A stretch of DNA of 64,000 bases from JADMIH01 sp036399775 (GTDB taxonomy: Bacteria; Chloroflexota; Chloroflexia; QHBQ01; JADMIH01), in contig DASWMJ010000086.1 in NCBI GenBank assembly GCA_036399775.1, positions 19,176 to 83,175 of the forward strand, in the 5' to 3' direction. A program made the position numbers and the translations under genes. Positions within the stretch are counted from its first letter, which is position 1; the number at the start of each line of letters is the position of its first letter. The notes beneath the pieces were generated by a model. It was not told the DNA's origin and did not search any database. It saw only the letters and a list, made by a program, of their open reading frames with translations. Positions 8,069 to 17,113 of this stretch are shown piece after piece.

Positions 8069-9082
8069 TTACTGTCCTGTTGGGTTGGGGAGGAAGGTGA
8101 GGCCGTTAGGGTTCGTGCCTACGGGGATGGTGGCTATCACTTTGGTCTGGGCCTGGTCTATTACGGAGAGGGTGTTGTCGGTGGAGTTGGTTACGTAGAT
8201 TTTGCCGTTCGCCGTCGTAGCAATACCATGCGCGCCTTTACCTACGGGTATACGGGTGACTAGCTTGCGGGTGGTGGCGTCTAGCACCCACACTTCGGCG
8301 GAGGCGGTGTTGGCGACCCAGATATTGGGCGAGCCTGACTGCACAGCGAGCATGGCGGGCTGCTTGCCGCTCCTGATATAGCCTGTGACCTTCTCGGAGG
8401 CTAGGTCTATAAGGGCGATGGAGTCGCCGAGGAAGTTGCTGACGTAGGCTGTCGCGCTATCATCGCTGACCGTTACCTCGAAAGGGTTCGCGCCTGTCTT
8501 GACTGTGGATTTGGGGGTAAGCTCCGGCTGGGTAGACAGGATGGAGAGGGTGTTGTCGGCGGTATTGGTGGCGAGGAGGCGCTTGCCGTCGGGCGTGACC
8601 TTCACGCCGTGAGGGACTTTGCCCACCTTCACGGTCTGGATTAGCTCGCGGGCGGGCACGTCCACTACGGCTATGGCGTTACTCTTGCCCAGGGAGACGT
8701 AGAGGCGCTGGCCCGCGGGGTCGAAGGTGAGGTCGTCGTTGGACGCGCCAACCTCCACAGAGGCGATCTCTTTGAGGGTTTGCGCGTCGAAGACCTGCAC
8801 GCGATTCTCCCCGTAGAGGGAGACCCAGAACTCTTTGCCGTCGGGCGTCCCAACGACGTGGTGGGGCTGCGCCCCGGTGCCCACTGTGCCGATCGTGGTG
8901 TCTGTGGCAACGTCAATGAGGGAGATGGTGTTGGAGGCCTGGTTCGCGGTGAGGATGCGGCCCTGTGGCGCTGGAAAGTCGCGCACCGCAGACTTGGAGG
9001 CGGGTTCTCCTCCCGTTTCTTCGCCACAGGCGGCTAAGAGGGGGAGAAGGATCAGGGTCAGGATTAGAAGTAGTCTTTTCAT
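8069..9082 (-). CDS. YVTN-family beta-propeller lipoprotein
   Basis: The N-terminus MKRLLLILTLILLPLLAACG is a lipoprotein signal with an LAAC lipobox (Cys at residue 19). The rest is a seven-bladed propeller of the 40-residue YVTN type, with repeats such as VSLIDVATDTTIGTV, KIYVTNSTDNTLSVID and VIATIPVGTNPNGL. Such proteins sit on the outer face of the membrane and bind partners or cofactors; a nitrite-reductase-like haem site is not evident. It follows the CopC/CopD fusion by 24 bases in the same operon, so a role around metal or redox sensing is possible. The ribosome site is weak. Confidence 0.82.
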   Translation of the reverse strand: MKRLLLILTLILLPLLAACGEETGGEPASKSAVRDFPAPQGRILTANQASNTISLIDVATDTTIGTVGTGAQPHHVVGTPDGKEFWVSLYGENRVQVFDAQTLKEIASVEVGASNDDLTFDPAGQRLYVSLGKSNAIAVVDVPARELIQTVKVGKVPHGVKVTPDGKRLLATNTADNTLSILSTQPELTPKSTVKTGANPFEVTVSDDSATAYVSNFLGDSIALIDLASEKVTGYIRSGKQPAMLAVQSGSPNIWVANTASAEVWVLDATTRKLVTRIPVGKGAHGIATTANGKIYVTNSTDNTLSVIDQAQTKVIATIPVGTNPNGLTFLPNPTGQ

Positions 9083-9106
9083 GGGTGTCTTTCTAGCTAG
9101 CTGAGT

Positions 9107-11812
9107 TCAATGAAAGCCGGTATCATACGTGATGGCGGGAACGCCCGGCAGATAAATCTGCGGGCTACGCATGGCAAAGCCCGCCTGCGCAGCCTGGGGT
9201 TGGTTCTTGGAGATGACGGTTAGGTGCAGGTTGGCGAACCCGCTAACCTTTGTCATTCTGAGCGCAGCGAAGAATCTCGTCCCTCGCGTACGCTCTTGCC
9301 CTTGTTGCCTTGTCTCTGCCCTACCCCAAGCATCTACGCGAGGGACGAGATTCTTCGCTGCGCTCAGAATGACAAGGATGGTGGGGTGACTTTCCCATGC
9401 ATTCTGGTTTGGAGGCGATATAATAGTCCGTGCTGTGAGTGCATGGCTGAGGCTCTGGGCGTCAGGCGTGGGCGTGGCGGTGGGGCTGGGGTTGTTGGGG
9501 TCTTCCAATACGTCTATGCTGGCGTCGGTCTTGATGGGCGGGAAGCCTTCGCGCTCTATGCGGAAGATGAGCAGCCAGGGGCCGGTCATGATGAAGTTGA
9601 CGGGCATGGTGTAGCTGCCCGGCTCGCCCGGTACGGGTTGAGCGATTGCATCAGGCTCGACGTGGGCGTGTGCGGGCATGAACGGGCTTGTGGTTATCTT
9701 CGCGCCTTCTACAGGTTTGCCTTCGCCGTCTACGAGCCTGAGCTTGAGGATCGCGGTGCCGCTTATGGGCGGGCTGGGGTCTGTTGATAGGCGGACCTCT
9801 ACCACCTGGGAAGGCCCGGCTGTGAGGTAGTTTTCGGTCAGGTTGAGGGTGAAAGCCACCTTCAGATCGGTGGACTCTGTGCGCTGGACGATGGCTGTGA
9901 CTAAATAGATGCCGTCCAGGGTAAGGATAGGCTCTGTGGCGGACGCTTCAAGCCGGGTAGGGCCGGCTTCTCCCTGTATCGTGGCCTCGTAGGACGTGCT
10001 GCCCGCGTCTACGTCCTGGGGCGTGACTTTGAAGAGCACCTTGATAACGTCCGTGAGGGGTGGGGCGGCATCGGCGGTCCTGTTTACTTGCAGGTTAAGC
10101 TCGTCGCCCTCGATGGAGGGGCGGGCGGTGAAAGTGAAGTCGTAGCCCGCGAGGAAGGTGCTTGCGCTGGCGGGTCCGGGCGTGGGAGCGACGGCGGGAG
10201 GCGTGCCTGTAGCGGCAGGTATGGCAGACGTGTAGGCGTCTGCGCTGTTGCTGGGAGGCGGCAGGAGGGTCAGCCCACCCGCGCAGAGGAGGACCACGAC
10301 GGCCAGCGCCACCTCCGTGCGAACGTTACGCTGTAGCAAGTTTTGCGTCTTGAGTTTTAAGCTTTGAGTTTCCTCTGTTTCGACTGGCTTCCGCCTTCTC
10401 GCCCCTGTCCCCCGATCCCCAACTTCTGACTCCTGACCCCTAACCCCTGACCCCTGGCCCATGAGCAGTGGGGTGAGACGACGCCAGTTGAGCGCGCCTA
10501 TCGCTACGAGGATGGCGAAGATGGCTATCTTGACGGCTAATACCTGGCCGTAGGTGCTGCCCAGGATAGCGCCGGGCTGGGTGGAGTGGACGACCAGGTT
10601 GTAGGTGCCGGTGAGCGCGAGGAGGACCACGCTCAGGATGGCGAACCGTGTGAACCTGGGGACGGTGCGGGCGAGCAGGGCGCGGCGGGCTTCGGGTTTG
10701 AGGTTTGTGGCGCGGAAGGCCGGGAATAGCACGAAAGTCATGTAGGCCAGCCCGCCCAACCAGAGGGACGCGGTGGCGAGGTGGAGCCAGTTGCTTATGA
10801 CGGGCACGGGCAGGCCGAGAGTGATGCCGCCAAGCTGGCTGGTGTCGGCTGCGGCGGCGTGGCTGCTCAGGGCTTCGGCCAGGAGGAAGAGCGAGCCGAG
10901 GCCTACCGTCAGGTCCCAGGGGGAGGGGCCGAGCCTGGCATCCTCGCCCTTGCGTAAGCGCCACACGAAGAGCATAACCCCCAGCAGTGCCAGGGCCGCG
11001 ATGGCCTTCAGGGTCCACGAGAAGCCGTAGCGCGTGGAAGCCAGAAGGGTCTGGGCGACGCTGCCCCTGCTCAATGCGTCGAGCAGGTTGGTGGCGGTGA
11101 TGGCAGCGACCTGGGCGAGAAGGTCGTAGATGAGGCAGATAAAGAGGACGCACGCGGCGATAGAGCCGAGGAAGCCGAAGCGGCGGGAGGCGATCGGCAT
11201 CAAGGCCGCGCCCGCCTGGCCCTGCTCGCGGGCGGATGGCTCGATCACGCCCACCGTGAAGAGCGCGCCGCCCACAAGGAGCGCGGCGGCGGCGAGTATA
11301 ATGGCGCGCACTAACCACCTGAGTGGGTCAGGGGTCTCGCTGCTCCCTTCGAGCGGGCCTGCCTCGTCTCCGCTCCCCGTTATGGGTACCACTTCGCCCT
11401 CGTCAGGTCCGGGCGTGCCTGTGCCTCGCACCCGGAAGGCGAGGGTGCCTGCGGTAACGTGGCCGTCAACCGCCGAAAGGACGCGCCATATGACGGTGTA
11501 CGTGCCGGGCGGCAGGGGTTCGGGGATGGTAGCGCGTACGTCGGCGTCGGTATCGCCCCTGGTGAAGTGGCCGACCTGCTGGTCTGTGCGCGAGCGGTCC
11601 AGGATGCTGATGGTGCTGAAGTCGAGGCTGACGGCTTCGCTCAGGTAGAGGCGTATCTCCTGGGGAGATGCGTCCAGGATAGAGCCTGCCACGGGGCTGC
11701 TCTTTATCAGTTTTGCGTGGGCCAGCGCGGGCGCGGCATTAGACAGCCAGAGCGTGAGAACAAAGAGCGCGACCAGCGCAATACGGAATACGGAATACGC
11801 AATACGTTGCAT
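9107..11812 (-). CDS. CopC-CopD fusion with YtkA-like C-terminal domain
   Basis: A 901-residue membrane protein. Residues 1-31 form a signal peptide; cleavage would expose His32 (HAKLIKSSP), the N-terminal copper ligand of CopC. The CopC domain (32-125) also has the DGH copper motif (AVDGHVTAG). Next is a CopD-type membrane domain with about eight helices, then an external beta domain with KLRLVDGEGKPVEGA, like YtkA/FixH. CopCD proteins import or handle copper. Two stretches look inserted by repeats: the linker at 10340-10459 (GQGSGVRGQESEVGDRG) and the C-tail encoded over 9252-9378. Its start overlaps the upstream stop by one base (TGATG). Confidence 0.85.
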   Translation of the reverse strand: MQRIAYSVFRIALVALFVLTLWLSNAAPALAHAKLIKSSPVAGSILDASPQEIRLYLSEAVSLDFSTISILDRSRTDQQVGHFTRGDTDADVRATIPEPLPPGTYTVIWRVLSAVDGHVTAGTLAFRVRGTGTPGPDEGEVVPITGSGDEAGPLEGSSETPDPLRWLVRAIILAAAALLVGGALFTVGVIEPSAREQGQAGAALMPIASRRFGFLGSIAACVLFICLIYDLLAQVAAITATNLLDALSRGSVAQTLLASTRYGFSWTLKAIAALALLGVMLFVWRLRKGEDARLGPSPWDLTVGLGSLFLLAEALSSHAAAADTSQLGGITLGLPVPVISNWLHLATASLWLGGLAYMTFVLFPAFRATNLKPEARRALLARTVPRFTRFAILSVVLLALTGTYNLVVHSTQPGAILGSTYGQVLAVKIAIFAILVAIGALNWRRLTPLLMGQGSGVRGQESEVGDRGTGARRRKPVETEETQSLKLKTQNLLQRNVRTEVALAVVVLLCAGGLTLLPPPSNSADAYTSAIPAATGTPPAVAPTPGPASASTFLAGYDFTFTARPSIEGDELNLQVNRTADAAPPLTDVIKVLFKVTPQDVDAGSTSYEATIQGEAGPTRLEASATEPILTLDGIYLVTAIVQRTESTDLKVAFTLNLTENYLTAGPSQVVEVRLSTDPSPPISGTAILKLRLVDGEGKPVEGAKITTSPFMPAHAHVEPDAIAQPVPGEPGSYTMPVNFIMTGPWLLIFRIEREGFPPIKTDASIDVLEDPNNPSPTATPTPDAQSLSHALTARTIISPPNQNAWESHPTILVILSAAKNLVPRVDAWGRAETRQQGQERTRGTRFFAALRMTKVSGFANLHLTVISKNQPQAAQAGFAMRSPQIYLPGVPAITYDTGFH
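9252..9378. repeat. REP-like palindrome inside the copCD 3' end
   Basis: Arms of about 39 bases start TGTCATTCTGAGCGCAGCG and return as CGCTGCGCTCAGAATGACA, enclosing a ~45-base loop. The same element occurs at 21757-21872. On the minus strand it is translated as VILSAAKNLVPR and later TRFFAALRMTK near the C-terminus of the CopC/CopD protein, so the element has been read into the gene. Confidence 0.85.
10337..10459. repeat. Word repeats inside the copCD coding region
   Basis: Two word types lie next to each other: TTTTGAG/TTTGAGTT units (10337-10374) and CCCCTGA/CCCCTAA units (10401-10459). They encode the linker between the CopD membrane domain and the next segment without breaking the frame. 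The same words form intergenic palindromes elsewhere in the window. Confidence 0.7.
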
Positions 11813-13296
11813 CAGGGTGCGTGCCAGGTCAGGCCGCCGTGGGGTGCGCCTGGGTGTACCTTCGTGGGGTCGCCTGCGGGGTGGCCGTCGGGCTTCAGGC
11901 TAACCTTATACAGGCCGGTGATGCCCATGAAGGCTACGGTGGAATTATCTAGCCACGTCGGGTAGGGCTGGTCTTCGTCGAGGGTGGTGAGGCGCGCGGG
12001 AGTGCCGCCTGCTGTAGAGACAGCGTACACATCCCAGGGGAGGCCGTGCGCGTAGGCGACATCCGGCTGGAAGAAGAGCCACTTGAAGAAGTCGAAATTG
12101 TTACTTTGTATGGGAGTGGGAGGCACATTGATGGCGGCAAAGGTCACCCACTTGCCGTCGGGTGAGATGCCGGGCGCGTACATCAGTTGGAAGGCGTTCT
12201 CGTCTACCAGCGTCTTCTTATCGGAGCCGTCGAGGTTTGTGGAGACGAGACGTTGCTTGGCGGTGGCGGCGGGGTCGTCGGCGGCAGGTGGCACATATTC
12301 CAGGAAGGCCAGGCGGTTGCCTGCCGTGCCTGTGCCGGGCATCTGGGCGAGGGGCATCCATTCAGAGCGAACGCCGGTCTGCAACTCAACCCTGTCTATT
12401 CGGCGGGTATTGACGGGTATGCCGGACGCATCGAACATAGTGGCATTGACCTCTAACGATTCGGCGGTGAAGTAGAGATACTTGCCGTCGGGCGACCATG
12501 AGGGTTCATAGAGCGACTCGCCGGGCGCGTGGGCGACCAATTGCACGGGGCCGCTCTGGCCTGGGGCAATCGCCCAAATCTCCGTGGCGGGGGTCTCGTT
12601 AGGGGCGGTGGGGGGCGAGTAGGTGAAGGCTATCTGCTTGCCATCGGGCGACCATGCTGGGGTGTCGGCGTACTCGTAGACGGGCGGGAAGTATGTCAGC
12701 CGCCGCTGCCGGGTGGTGTCGGTGGAGAGCACCCACAGGTTGGAGTCGGATACGAAAGCGTAGCCGCTGGTGACGGGCGGACCTGCCTCCGGTTTGGCCT
12801 GGATGGCAGGCTCGCGCAGGTCGAGCGTCTGGACGGCTTCGGTGCTGCTCAGTTTCTGCACCTGCACGCGGGCATGGTAGGTGCCTGGCTTGCTGGGGAT
12901 GGACGTGGCATAGTCCCACACGGCTATATCGAAGGTCGGCTTCATCAGGAAGGGGTCGGGCACGCTGCCGCCGAACTCTGCCGGGTTGCCCGCTTCGTCC
13001 ACTATCTGCACCATGACCGAGCCTATGGCGTTCTCTTGCGAGCCGTCGGACCAGGGGATACGCACGGAGACGCGCAGGGGAGAGTTGACTATGCCTTCTT
13101 TCGCGCCTGTGCCGCCCTCGGTGGCGTACTCGATGGTGATGTCGTTCGGGCCTGCGGTGTTCGGGCCGCCTCCTGGTTTGCCAAGGAGCAAGAATACGGC
13201 CAGGGCGGCTACTGCGATGACGAGGATGATTGCGGCAACGGCGAGAGGGGTGCGTGCGCGCCGGAGAGATGGAGGCGCGGCGTCAATACGGGCCAA
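11812..13296 (-). CDS. TolB-like WD40-type propeller protein, membrane-anchored
   Basis: Begins with TTG (13294-13296) about 11 bases after GGAGGA. The N-terminus has one hydrophobic segment (TPLAVAAIILVIAVAALAVF) acting as a membrane anchor. Residues ~50-175 look like a beta domain with a PSKPGTYHARV strand, similar to CopC/FixH-type modules. The rest has PD40-type blades with the marks PAWSPDGKQIAFTY, PSWSPDGKYLYFTA and PGISPDGKWVTFAA. Such propellers act as protein-binding platforms outside the membrane. It is the first gene of the operon with copCD and the YVTN lipoprotein. Exact role unknown. Confidence 0.78.
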   Translation of the reverse strand: MARIDAAPPSLRRARTPLAVAAIILVIAVAALAVFLLLGKPGGGPNTAGPNDITIEYATEGGTGAKEGIVNSPLRVSVRIPWSDGSQENAIGSVMVQIVDEAGNPAEFGGSVPDPFLMKPTFDIAVWDYATSIPSKPGTYHARVQVQKLSSTEAVQTLDLREPAIQAKPEAGPPVTSGYAFVSDSNLWVLSTDTTRQRRLTYFPPVYEYADTPAWSPDGKQIAFTYSPPTAPNETPATEIWAIAPGQSGPVQLVAHAPGESLYEPSWSPDGKYLYFTAESLEVNATMFDASGIPVNTRRIDRVELQTGVRSEWMPLAQMPGTGTAGNRLAFLEYVPPAADDPAATAKQRLVSTNLDGSDKKTLVDENAFQLMYAPGISPDGKWVTFAAINVPPTPIQSNNFDFFKWLFFQPDVAYAHGLPWDVYAVSTAGGTPARLTTLDEDQPYPTWLDNSTVAFMGITGLYKVSLKPDGHPAGDPTKVHPGAPHGGLTWHAP

Positions 13297-13472
13297 GAAA
13301 AAGTGTCCTCCGGGAGTGGCTTGTCAGGGTGTGGGCTGCGGTCGTACATATTATTATACCATTTTGGGCTACAGTGGGGCGGGGCCGCTGGCCTCGGAGA
13401 TAGAATGTTGGCACATAGTGCGGGCTGTTCTTGACCATAGAAGGGTCTACAATCCTAGATATAGAGCTCAAC

Positions 13473-14297
13473 TTACTGAGAATCGCCGAATTCGTCGGAA
13501 AAAGGAGAGTCAGGCTTTATGGTTTCTTTCTTGGGATACGTTTTCTTACTAACTTGTAAGTACTCGATAAACGTTTCGATAGCGTCCTGTGTAACGCGTC
13601 CACGGAAAATGACCTGCACATCGCAGTCCTCAGCGACGTTGAACGTGAGTACCCGCCCCTGAGGAGGAACGGCAGGCTTCTGCTCCCAATAAGTGGTGAT
13701 TGGAGTCTCAACTAACCGCGCGTCGAGCACATTTTCTCGATTTTTGACTTGCTCTAACGACATCGTTTGTTGGTTGAGCCGTTCTACTTCCTCCTCTCCA
13801 TCCGCGTCTCCTTGCGGAAAAAATCCCGCCGTTTCTTGTTGCACGTATTCTAGCGTTTCTCTATACGCCCGAATGACGTTAGCCACGGCACTAGGATTGA
13901 ATCCATGCTTGAGTAGGTAAACTTCCAGGCTATGATTGCTTGGTAACTTGTCACCATAGATCGTCCGCAATTCACTGAAAATAGCCGGCGTGAAGGCTGC
14001 TTCTCGAATAGCGTGGACACGCTCAGGTTCGCCTCTGTGATGCAAGATAATATCCACTGCTAAAGAGCTAACGCGATACTCATCGCCGACATTCTCCAGC
14101 AGTCCATACTTCGCTATCCCTGAAATAACGCTTGCGGAAGCGCCATTGAGGCTACTATAGCCGATTGCTCGGGCGATAACTTCCCTTGTAGATAGGTGTG
14201 TGTGCTCAGACTTGTACAGCATCTGTGCTCGCGCTATTGCGTCCTTCAGCGGTATAACTGGGTAACCCGGACTCCTAACGCCCTTTGGCTTTGCCAT
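13473..14297 (-). CDS. Hypothetical HTH-like protein
   Basis: The start at 14295-14297 (MAKPKG) is set by AAGGAGG nine bases upstream; an earlier GTG at 14330 lacks a site. The N-terminal ~150 residues look helical, with a likely winged-helix unit (ISGIAKYGLLENVGDEYRVSSLA). The C-terminus is beta-rich and ends with an acidic and Lys-rich tail. I know similar proteins only as hypothetical ones from assorted bacteria. GC content is lower than in the flanking operons, as expected for an accessory gene. Function unknown. Confidence 0.65.
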   Translation of the reverse strand: MAKPKGVRSPGYPVIPLKDAIARAQMLYKSEHTHLSTREVIARAIGYSSLNGASASVISGIAKYGLLENVGDEYRVSSLAVDIILHHRGEPERVHAIREAAFTPAIFSELRTIYGDKLPSNHSLEVYLLKHGFNPSAVANVIRAYRETLEYVQQETAGFFPQGDADGEEEVERLNQQTMSLEQVKNRENVLDARLVETPITTYWEQKPAVPPQGRVLTFNVAEDCDVQVIFRGRVTQDAIETFIEYLQVSKKTYPKKETIKPDSPFSDEFGDSQ

Positions 14298-14861
14298 GGT
14301 TAAGTCCTCCTTTATGCTTGTATAGGCCACTAACGGATGATAGCCGCAGCCATATTATACGGCCAAACGCCTTAGACGTCAATAGGAACGTCATTAGGAA
14401 GTTATGCACATCCTCTATCGCAAACGTGAATAACGTCAAGTGTACTAGTATTGGGGCTTGACAAGACGGATTGCGTGAGCTATACTGTGGATAGCAAAGC
14501 CCAGGAGGATGACGAAACCAGCAAACAGAAGAGGCAGCCCCCGGTGACGGAATCTGCCTCTCTGTCGTACAAATTGCCCAGGGTAAGGATGCGCCAAGGG
14601 GTTCGCACCCCCATAAGCGACAGTTCGAGTCTGTCCCTGGGTGCCAAGGACGTAGCGTGCGCGGTTCAATGTTCGCACCACCGATCCGTCACGTGGGTGT
14701 AGGATAAATCCTTGCACCTTCGTCCCATTTTACCATATTTACCTACATATTACAACACCTTGCAATATTGTGGTGGCTTGAAACCGGTGGCGAGAATACA
14801 GCCCAATCGTACGTGAAGATAATACCTAAAATCGAGATAGTTCAAAGATTGTGAGGATAGT
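14298..14861. other. Intergenic region, one doubtful small frame
   Basis: Mostly AT-rich sequence. A minus-strand frame from 14717 to 14445 (GTG start, 90 aa) ends with a hydrophobic segment, LPLLFAGFVILLGFAIHSIA. It lacks a clear ribosome site, and I do not count it as a gene. Confidence 0.4.
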
Positions 14862-15953
14862 ATGGACAGGGTTAGACACGCACTGGATGGTAACCTCCTC
14901 AACTGGTTAGAGGTTGAAGAACGACATAGCTGGCGTGACCTGCTGCTGGGTAACGGCGCTAGCTTGGTTGTCTGGGATGGGTTCAGGTACGGCTCTCTAT
15001 TCAAAACCGCTTGCAACACGAACAGGCACAACCAACTCCAACTTAAGGATTTGGAGCTCTTCGCAGCGTTCAACACTGAGAACTTCGAGGCCATCCTCGA
15101 CAAGCTCTCAACCGCAGAAACGGTATGTAGCATTACCGACCCCAATGCAACGAGCGCCAGGGGGCACTACATCAACGTACAACGCGCGCTGCTTGAGGCG
15201 GTCTACCATGTCCATCCGCCTGATCACTACAAGGATGCTAACATCGGCGTTTTCGAGGCGTTGCACGAGGCGTTGTTGAACTACCAGTCCGTGTACTCGA
15301 CGAACTACGACTTGCTAGTCTACTGGTCAATCATGGCAAAAGACCGTGGGAAGGGTTTCAAGGACTACTTCTGGACCGGCGATGAGTACTTCGATCCGGC
15401 GAAGGTAGATGTGTGGGGCCACCCAACGATGGTGCTTTACCTGCATGGCGGCATCCACCTAGCGAGGCACGCTAACGGCCGAACATTGAAGCGGCGGTGT
15501 AGCTGGGAGAATGGCACTTTGCAAGAGTCGCTTTGGCTGCCTAGCGCTGACGACATAATACCCTTGGTAATTACGGAAGGCAAGGCCCGCGACAAGGAGC
15601 AGGCCATCGGCCGTAGCGAATACCTCACGTTCGCGCTGGATTCGTTCAAGAAGCACCGCAAACCGCTAGTGGTATTCGGCCACAGCCTCGGTGACAGCGA
15701 CGCTCACCTGGTGAATGCTATACAAGAATGGGGAGATGTGCCTATAGCCATTAGTACGCGTCCAGACAAGCCCCTGGCAGTAAGGCAGAAGAAAGCCGAG
15801 ATGCGGTCTAAGTTTCCAGGCGCCGAGTTATACTTCTTCGACAGCACCACTCACCCAATAGGTAGCCCTAACCTAAAAATCACGCCTGCTAAAGCGCCCC
15901 AGTTGGATATTGACTACAACTCAATTTGGAACCGGCTCGTGGCAACGGGCTAA
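14862..15953 (+). CDS. DUF4917-like protein (SIR2-like fold)
   Basis: A soluble protein of 363 residues. The early LLLGNGASLVVWDGFRYGSL, the mid YSTNYDLLVYW and the later YLHGGIHLAR match the DUF4917 layout, which resembles SIR2-type NAD-binding domains. Near the C-terminus LVVFGHSLGDSDAHLVNAI is the usual closing motif. Some SIR2-like proteins deplete NAD during phage defence, so this may be a solitary defence gene; that is inference. GAGGAT precedes the ATG. No partner gene is seen on either side. GC content is lower than the window average. Confidence 0.68.
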   Translation: MDRVRHALDGNLLNWLEVEERHSWRDLLLGNGASLVVWDGFRYGSLFKTACNTNRHNQLQLKDLELFAAFNTENFEAILDKLSTAETVCSITDPNATSARGHYINVQRALLEAVYHVHPPDHYKDANIGVFEALHEALLNYQSVYSTNYDLLVYWSIMAKDRGKGFKDYFWTGDEYFDPAKVDVWGHPTMVLYLHGGIHLARHANGRTLKRRCSWENGTLQESLWLPSADDIIPLVITEGKARDKEQAIGRSEYLTFALDSFKKHRKPLVVFGHSLGDSDAHLVNAIQEWGDVPIAISTRPDKPLAVRQKKAEMRSKFPGAELYFFDSTTHPIGSPNLKITPAKAPQLDIDYNSIWNRLVATG

Positions 15954-16185
15954 ATTCTTGGGACTGGCACTGTCCAACGGTACCAGTCCTTCCATTTACT
16001 ACCACATTCAACGATGGAGCGCAGTCTGGGCATTGTGATTTTCGGCATTCAACGCTTCCTCGCTCAGTGCTTTCTGTCTCAACTCAGGCCACGCTCTCTC
16101 AAAGTTCGCCTCAGTAGCCGCAGGATTACGCATGAAGGCCATCACGCAGCCGCCTTCAAGCGAACTACGCTAACAAACGGCAAAC
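15954..16185. other. Short intergenic region
   Basis: No gene, hairpin terminator or promoter stands out between the convergent DUF4917-like and SnoaL-like genes. Confidence 0.4.
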
Positions 16186-16599
16186 CTATTCGAGTAATTG
16201 CGTAATGCTCATTACGTCGAGGTAGAGCCGCTCGCCCATGATCTTGCCGTCCTTGAAGGGGAAATAGATAACGGTGTCGAACGCTATCACGCGGTTGCTG
16301 GGCGGGATGCCGAAGAGGGGGCCGGCGTGCGTGCCGTGTACGTGCGACTCCTCCACCACGTAATGCTCGTCGGCCACACGCGATTTCAGGTCTAGCTTCA
16401 CGTCGGGCATGGCGGTCCAGAGCATGTTGTAGAACTCGCGTATCTCCTCTTTGCCCCGCCAGAACCTCTTGAGGGGCACGATCTCGTACACCGCGTCGTC
16501 GTGCAGCGTGTCAATCAGCTTGTCTAGCTCGCGCCGGTTCTCGGCCAGGACGTGCTCCAACCAGAGGCGCAGGTTGCGCTCGGTTTGTGTCGGGGGCAT
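16186..16599 (-). CDS. SnoaL-like / NTF2-fold ester cyclase family protein
   Basis: 137 residues, the usual length for SnoaL-like proteins, which form alpha+beta barrels with a central pocket. Signs are DTLHDDAVYEIVP, FWRGKEEIREFYNMLW, the beta stretch YVVEESHVHGTHAGPLFGIPP, and the closing VIYFPFKDGKIMGERLYLD. AAGGAG lies seven bases before the ATG. Members include polyketide cyclases and many proteins of unknown substrate; nothing nearby suggests polyketide synthesis. Likely a small-molecule binding or isomerising enzyme. Confidence 0.8.
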   Translation of the reverse strand: MPPTQTERNLRLWLEHVLAENRRELDKLIDTLHDDAVYEIVPLKRFWRGKEEIREFYNMLWTAMPDVKLDLKSRVADEHYVVEESHVHGTHAGPLFGIPPSNRVIAFDTVIYFPFKDGKIMGERLYLDVMSITQLLE

Positions 16600-16675
16600 G
16601 GAGGTTCTCCTTTTTAGATTTTGCAGGAACCATGTTACACTGACTCCCTCTGCGGCACAAACTATATTCTACAAT

Positions 16676-16720
16676 TAGACTAAGTCCGACTAGACTAAGT
16701 CCGACTAGACTAAGTCCGAC
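16676..16720. repeat. Three tandem 15-bp repeats
   Basis: TAGACTAAGTCCGAC occurs three times without change directly before the decayed hicA. It may be a slippage product, or an operator array for the Hic locus. Confidence 0.9.
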
Positions 16721-16830
16721 AGAGCCAGTTTAAGCCTGGCAAAGTTACCGTACCTGGTGAGCCTGGGGATGATGTGAAGATAGGTACACTGATAGCACTT
16801 GAGAAAGCAGCGGGTATCAGGCTCAGGTAA
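16714..16830 (+). pseudogene. hicA: HicA toxin remnant (C-terminal part only)
   Basis: An open stretch without a start codon encodes FKPGKVTVPGEPGDDVKIG, then TLIALEKAAGI and a stop at 16828-16830. This matches the end of HicA mRNA-interferase toxins (VTVPxH...DxKxGTLxxIxKQAGI). The N-terminal half with the catalytic His is gone, cut at the 15-bp tandem repeats. It lies just before hicB in the usual hicAB order. Too short to act as a toxin. Confidence 0.7.
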
Positions 16831-16846
16831 GCGAAAGGAAGGAGAT

Positions 16847-17113
16847 ATGCAAATGAAGATAGTAGTAGTGTTGGAAAAGAGCGCTCGCAACTACTCGGCC
16901 TATGCACCGGAAGTTCCAGGGTGCGTCTCGACGGGCAAAACGGTAGATGAAACGCTGGAGAATATGCGGAAGGCTTTGAAAGGGCACCTGGAATGGATGG
17001 CACGCGACGGTGAGCCTATGCCTGAAAGCGAGCCGGAAGAGGCTCATGTAGTCGAGGTGGAGGTTGATGTACCGGCTGCCTCCATACAGGGCACCGGCTC
17101 TAGGGCTAGTTGA
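16847..17113 (+). CDS. hicB: HicB-family antitoxin (orphan)
   Basis: HicB-type fold of about 88 residues: IVVVLEKSARNYSAYAPEVP, GCVSTGKTVDETLENMRKAL and HLEWMARDGEPMPE are family marks. GGAAGGAG lies three bases before the ATG at 16847 and nine before the ATG at 16853, so either may be used. No C-terminal DNA-binding domain is present; the tail VEVDVPAASIQGTGSRAS is disordered. The matching hicA is only a remnant, so this antitoxin is now an orphan. Its 3' end overlaps the convergent HAD gene by eight bases. Confidence 0.82.
   Translation: MQMKIVVVLEKSARNYSAYAPEVPGCVSTGKTVDETLENMRKALKGHLEWMARDGEPMPESEPEEAHVVEVEVDVPAASIQGTGSRAS

Noticed and set aside
9224..9787. Plus-strand 187-aa frame
   Set aside because: Lies opposite copCD and derives partly from the REP element; no ribosome site.
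12529..13434. Plus-strand 301-aa Gly/Val-rich frame
   Set aside because: Antisense shadow of the TolB-like gene with no family marks.
14445..14717. Minus-strand 90-aa frame with C-terminal hydrophobic segment
   Set aside because: No clear ribosome site or conserved motif; could be real but evidence is too thin.
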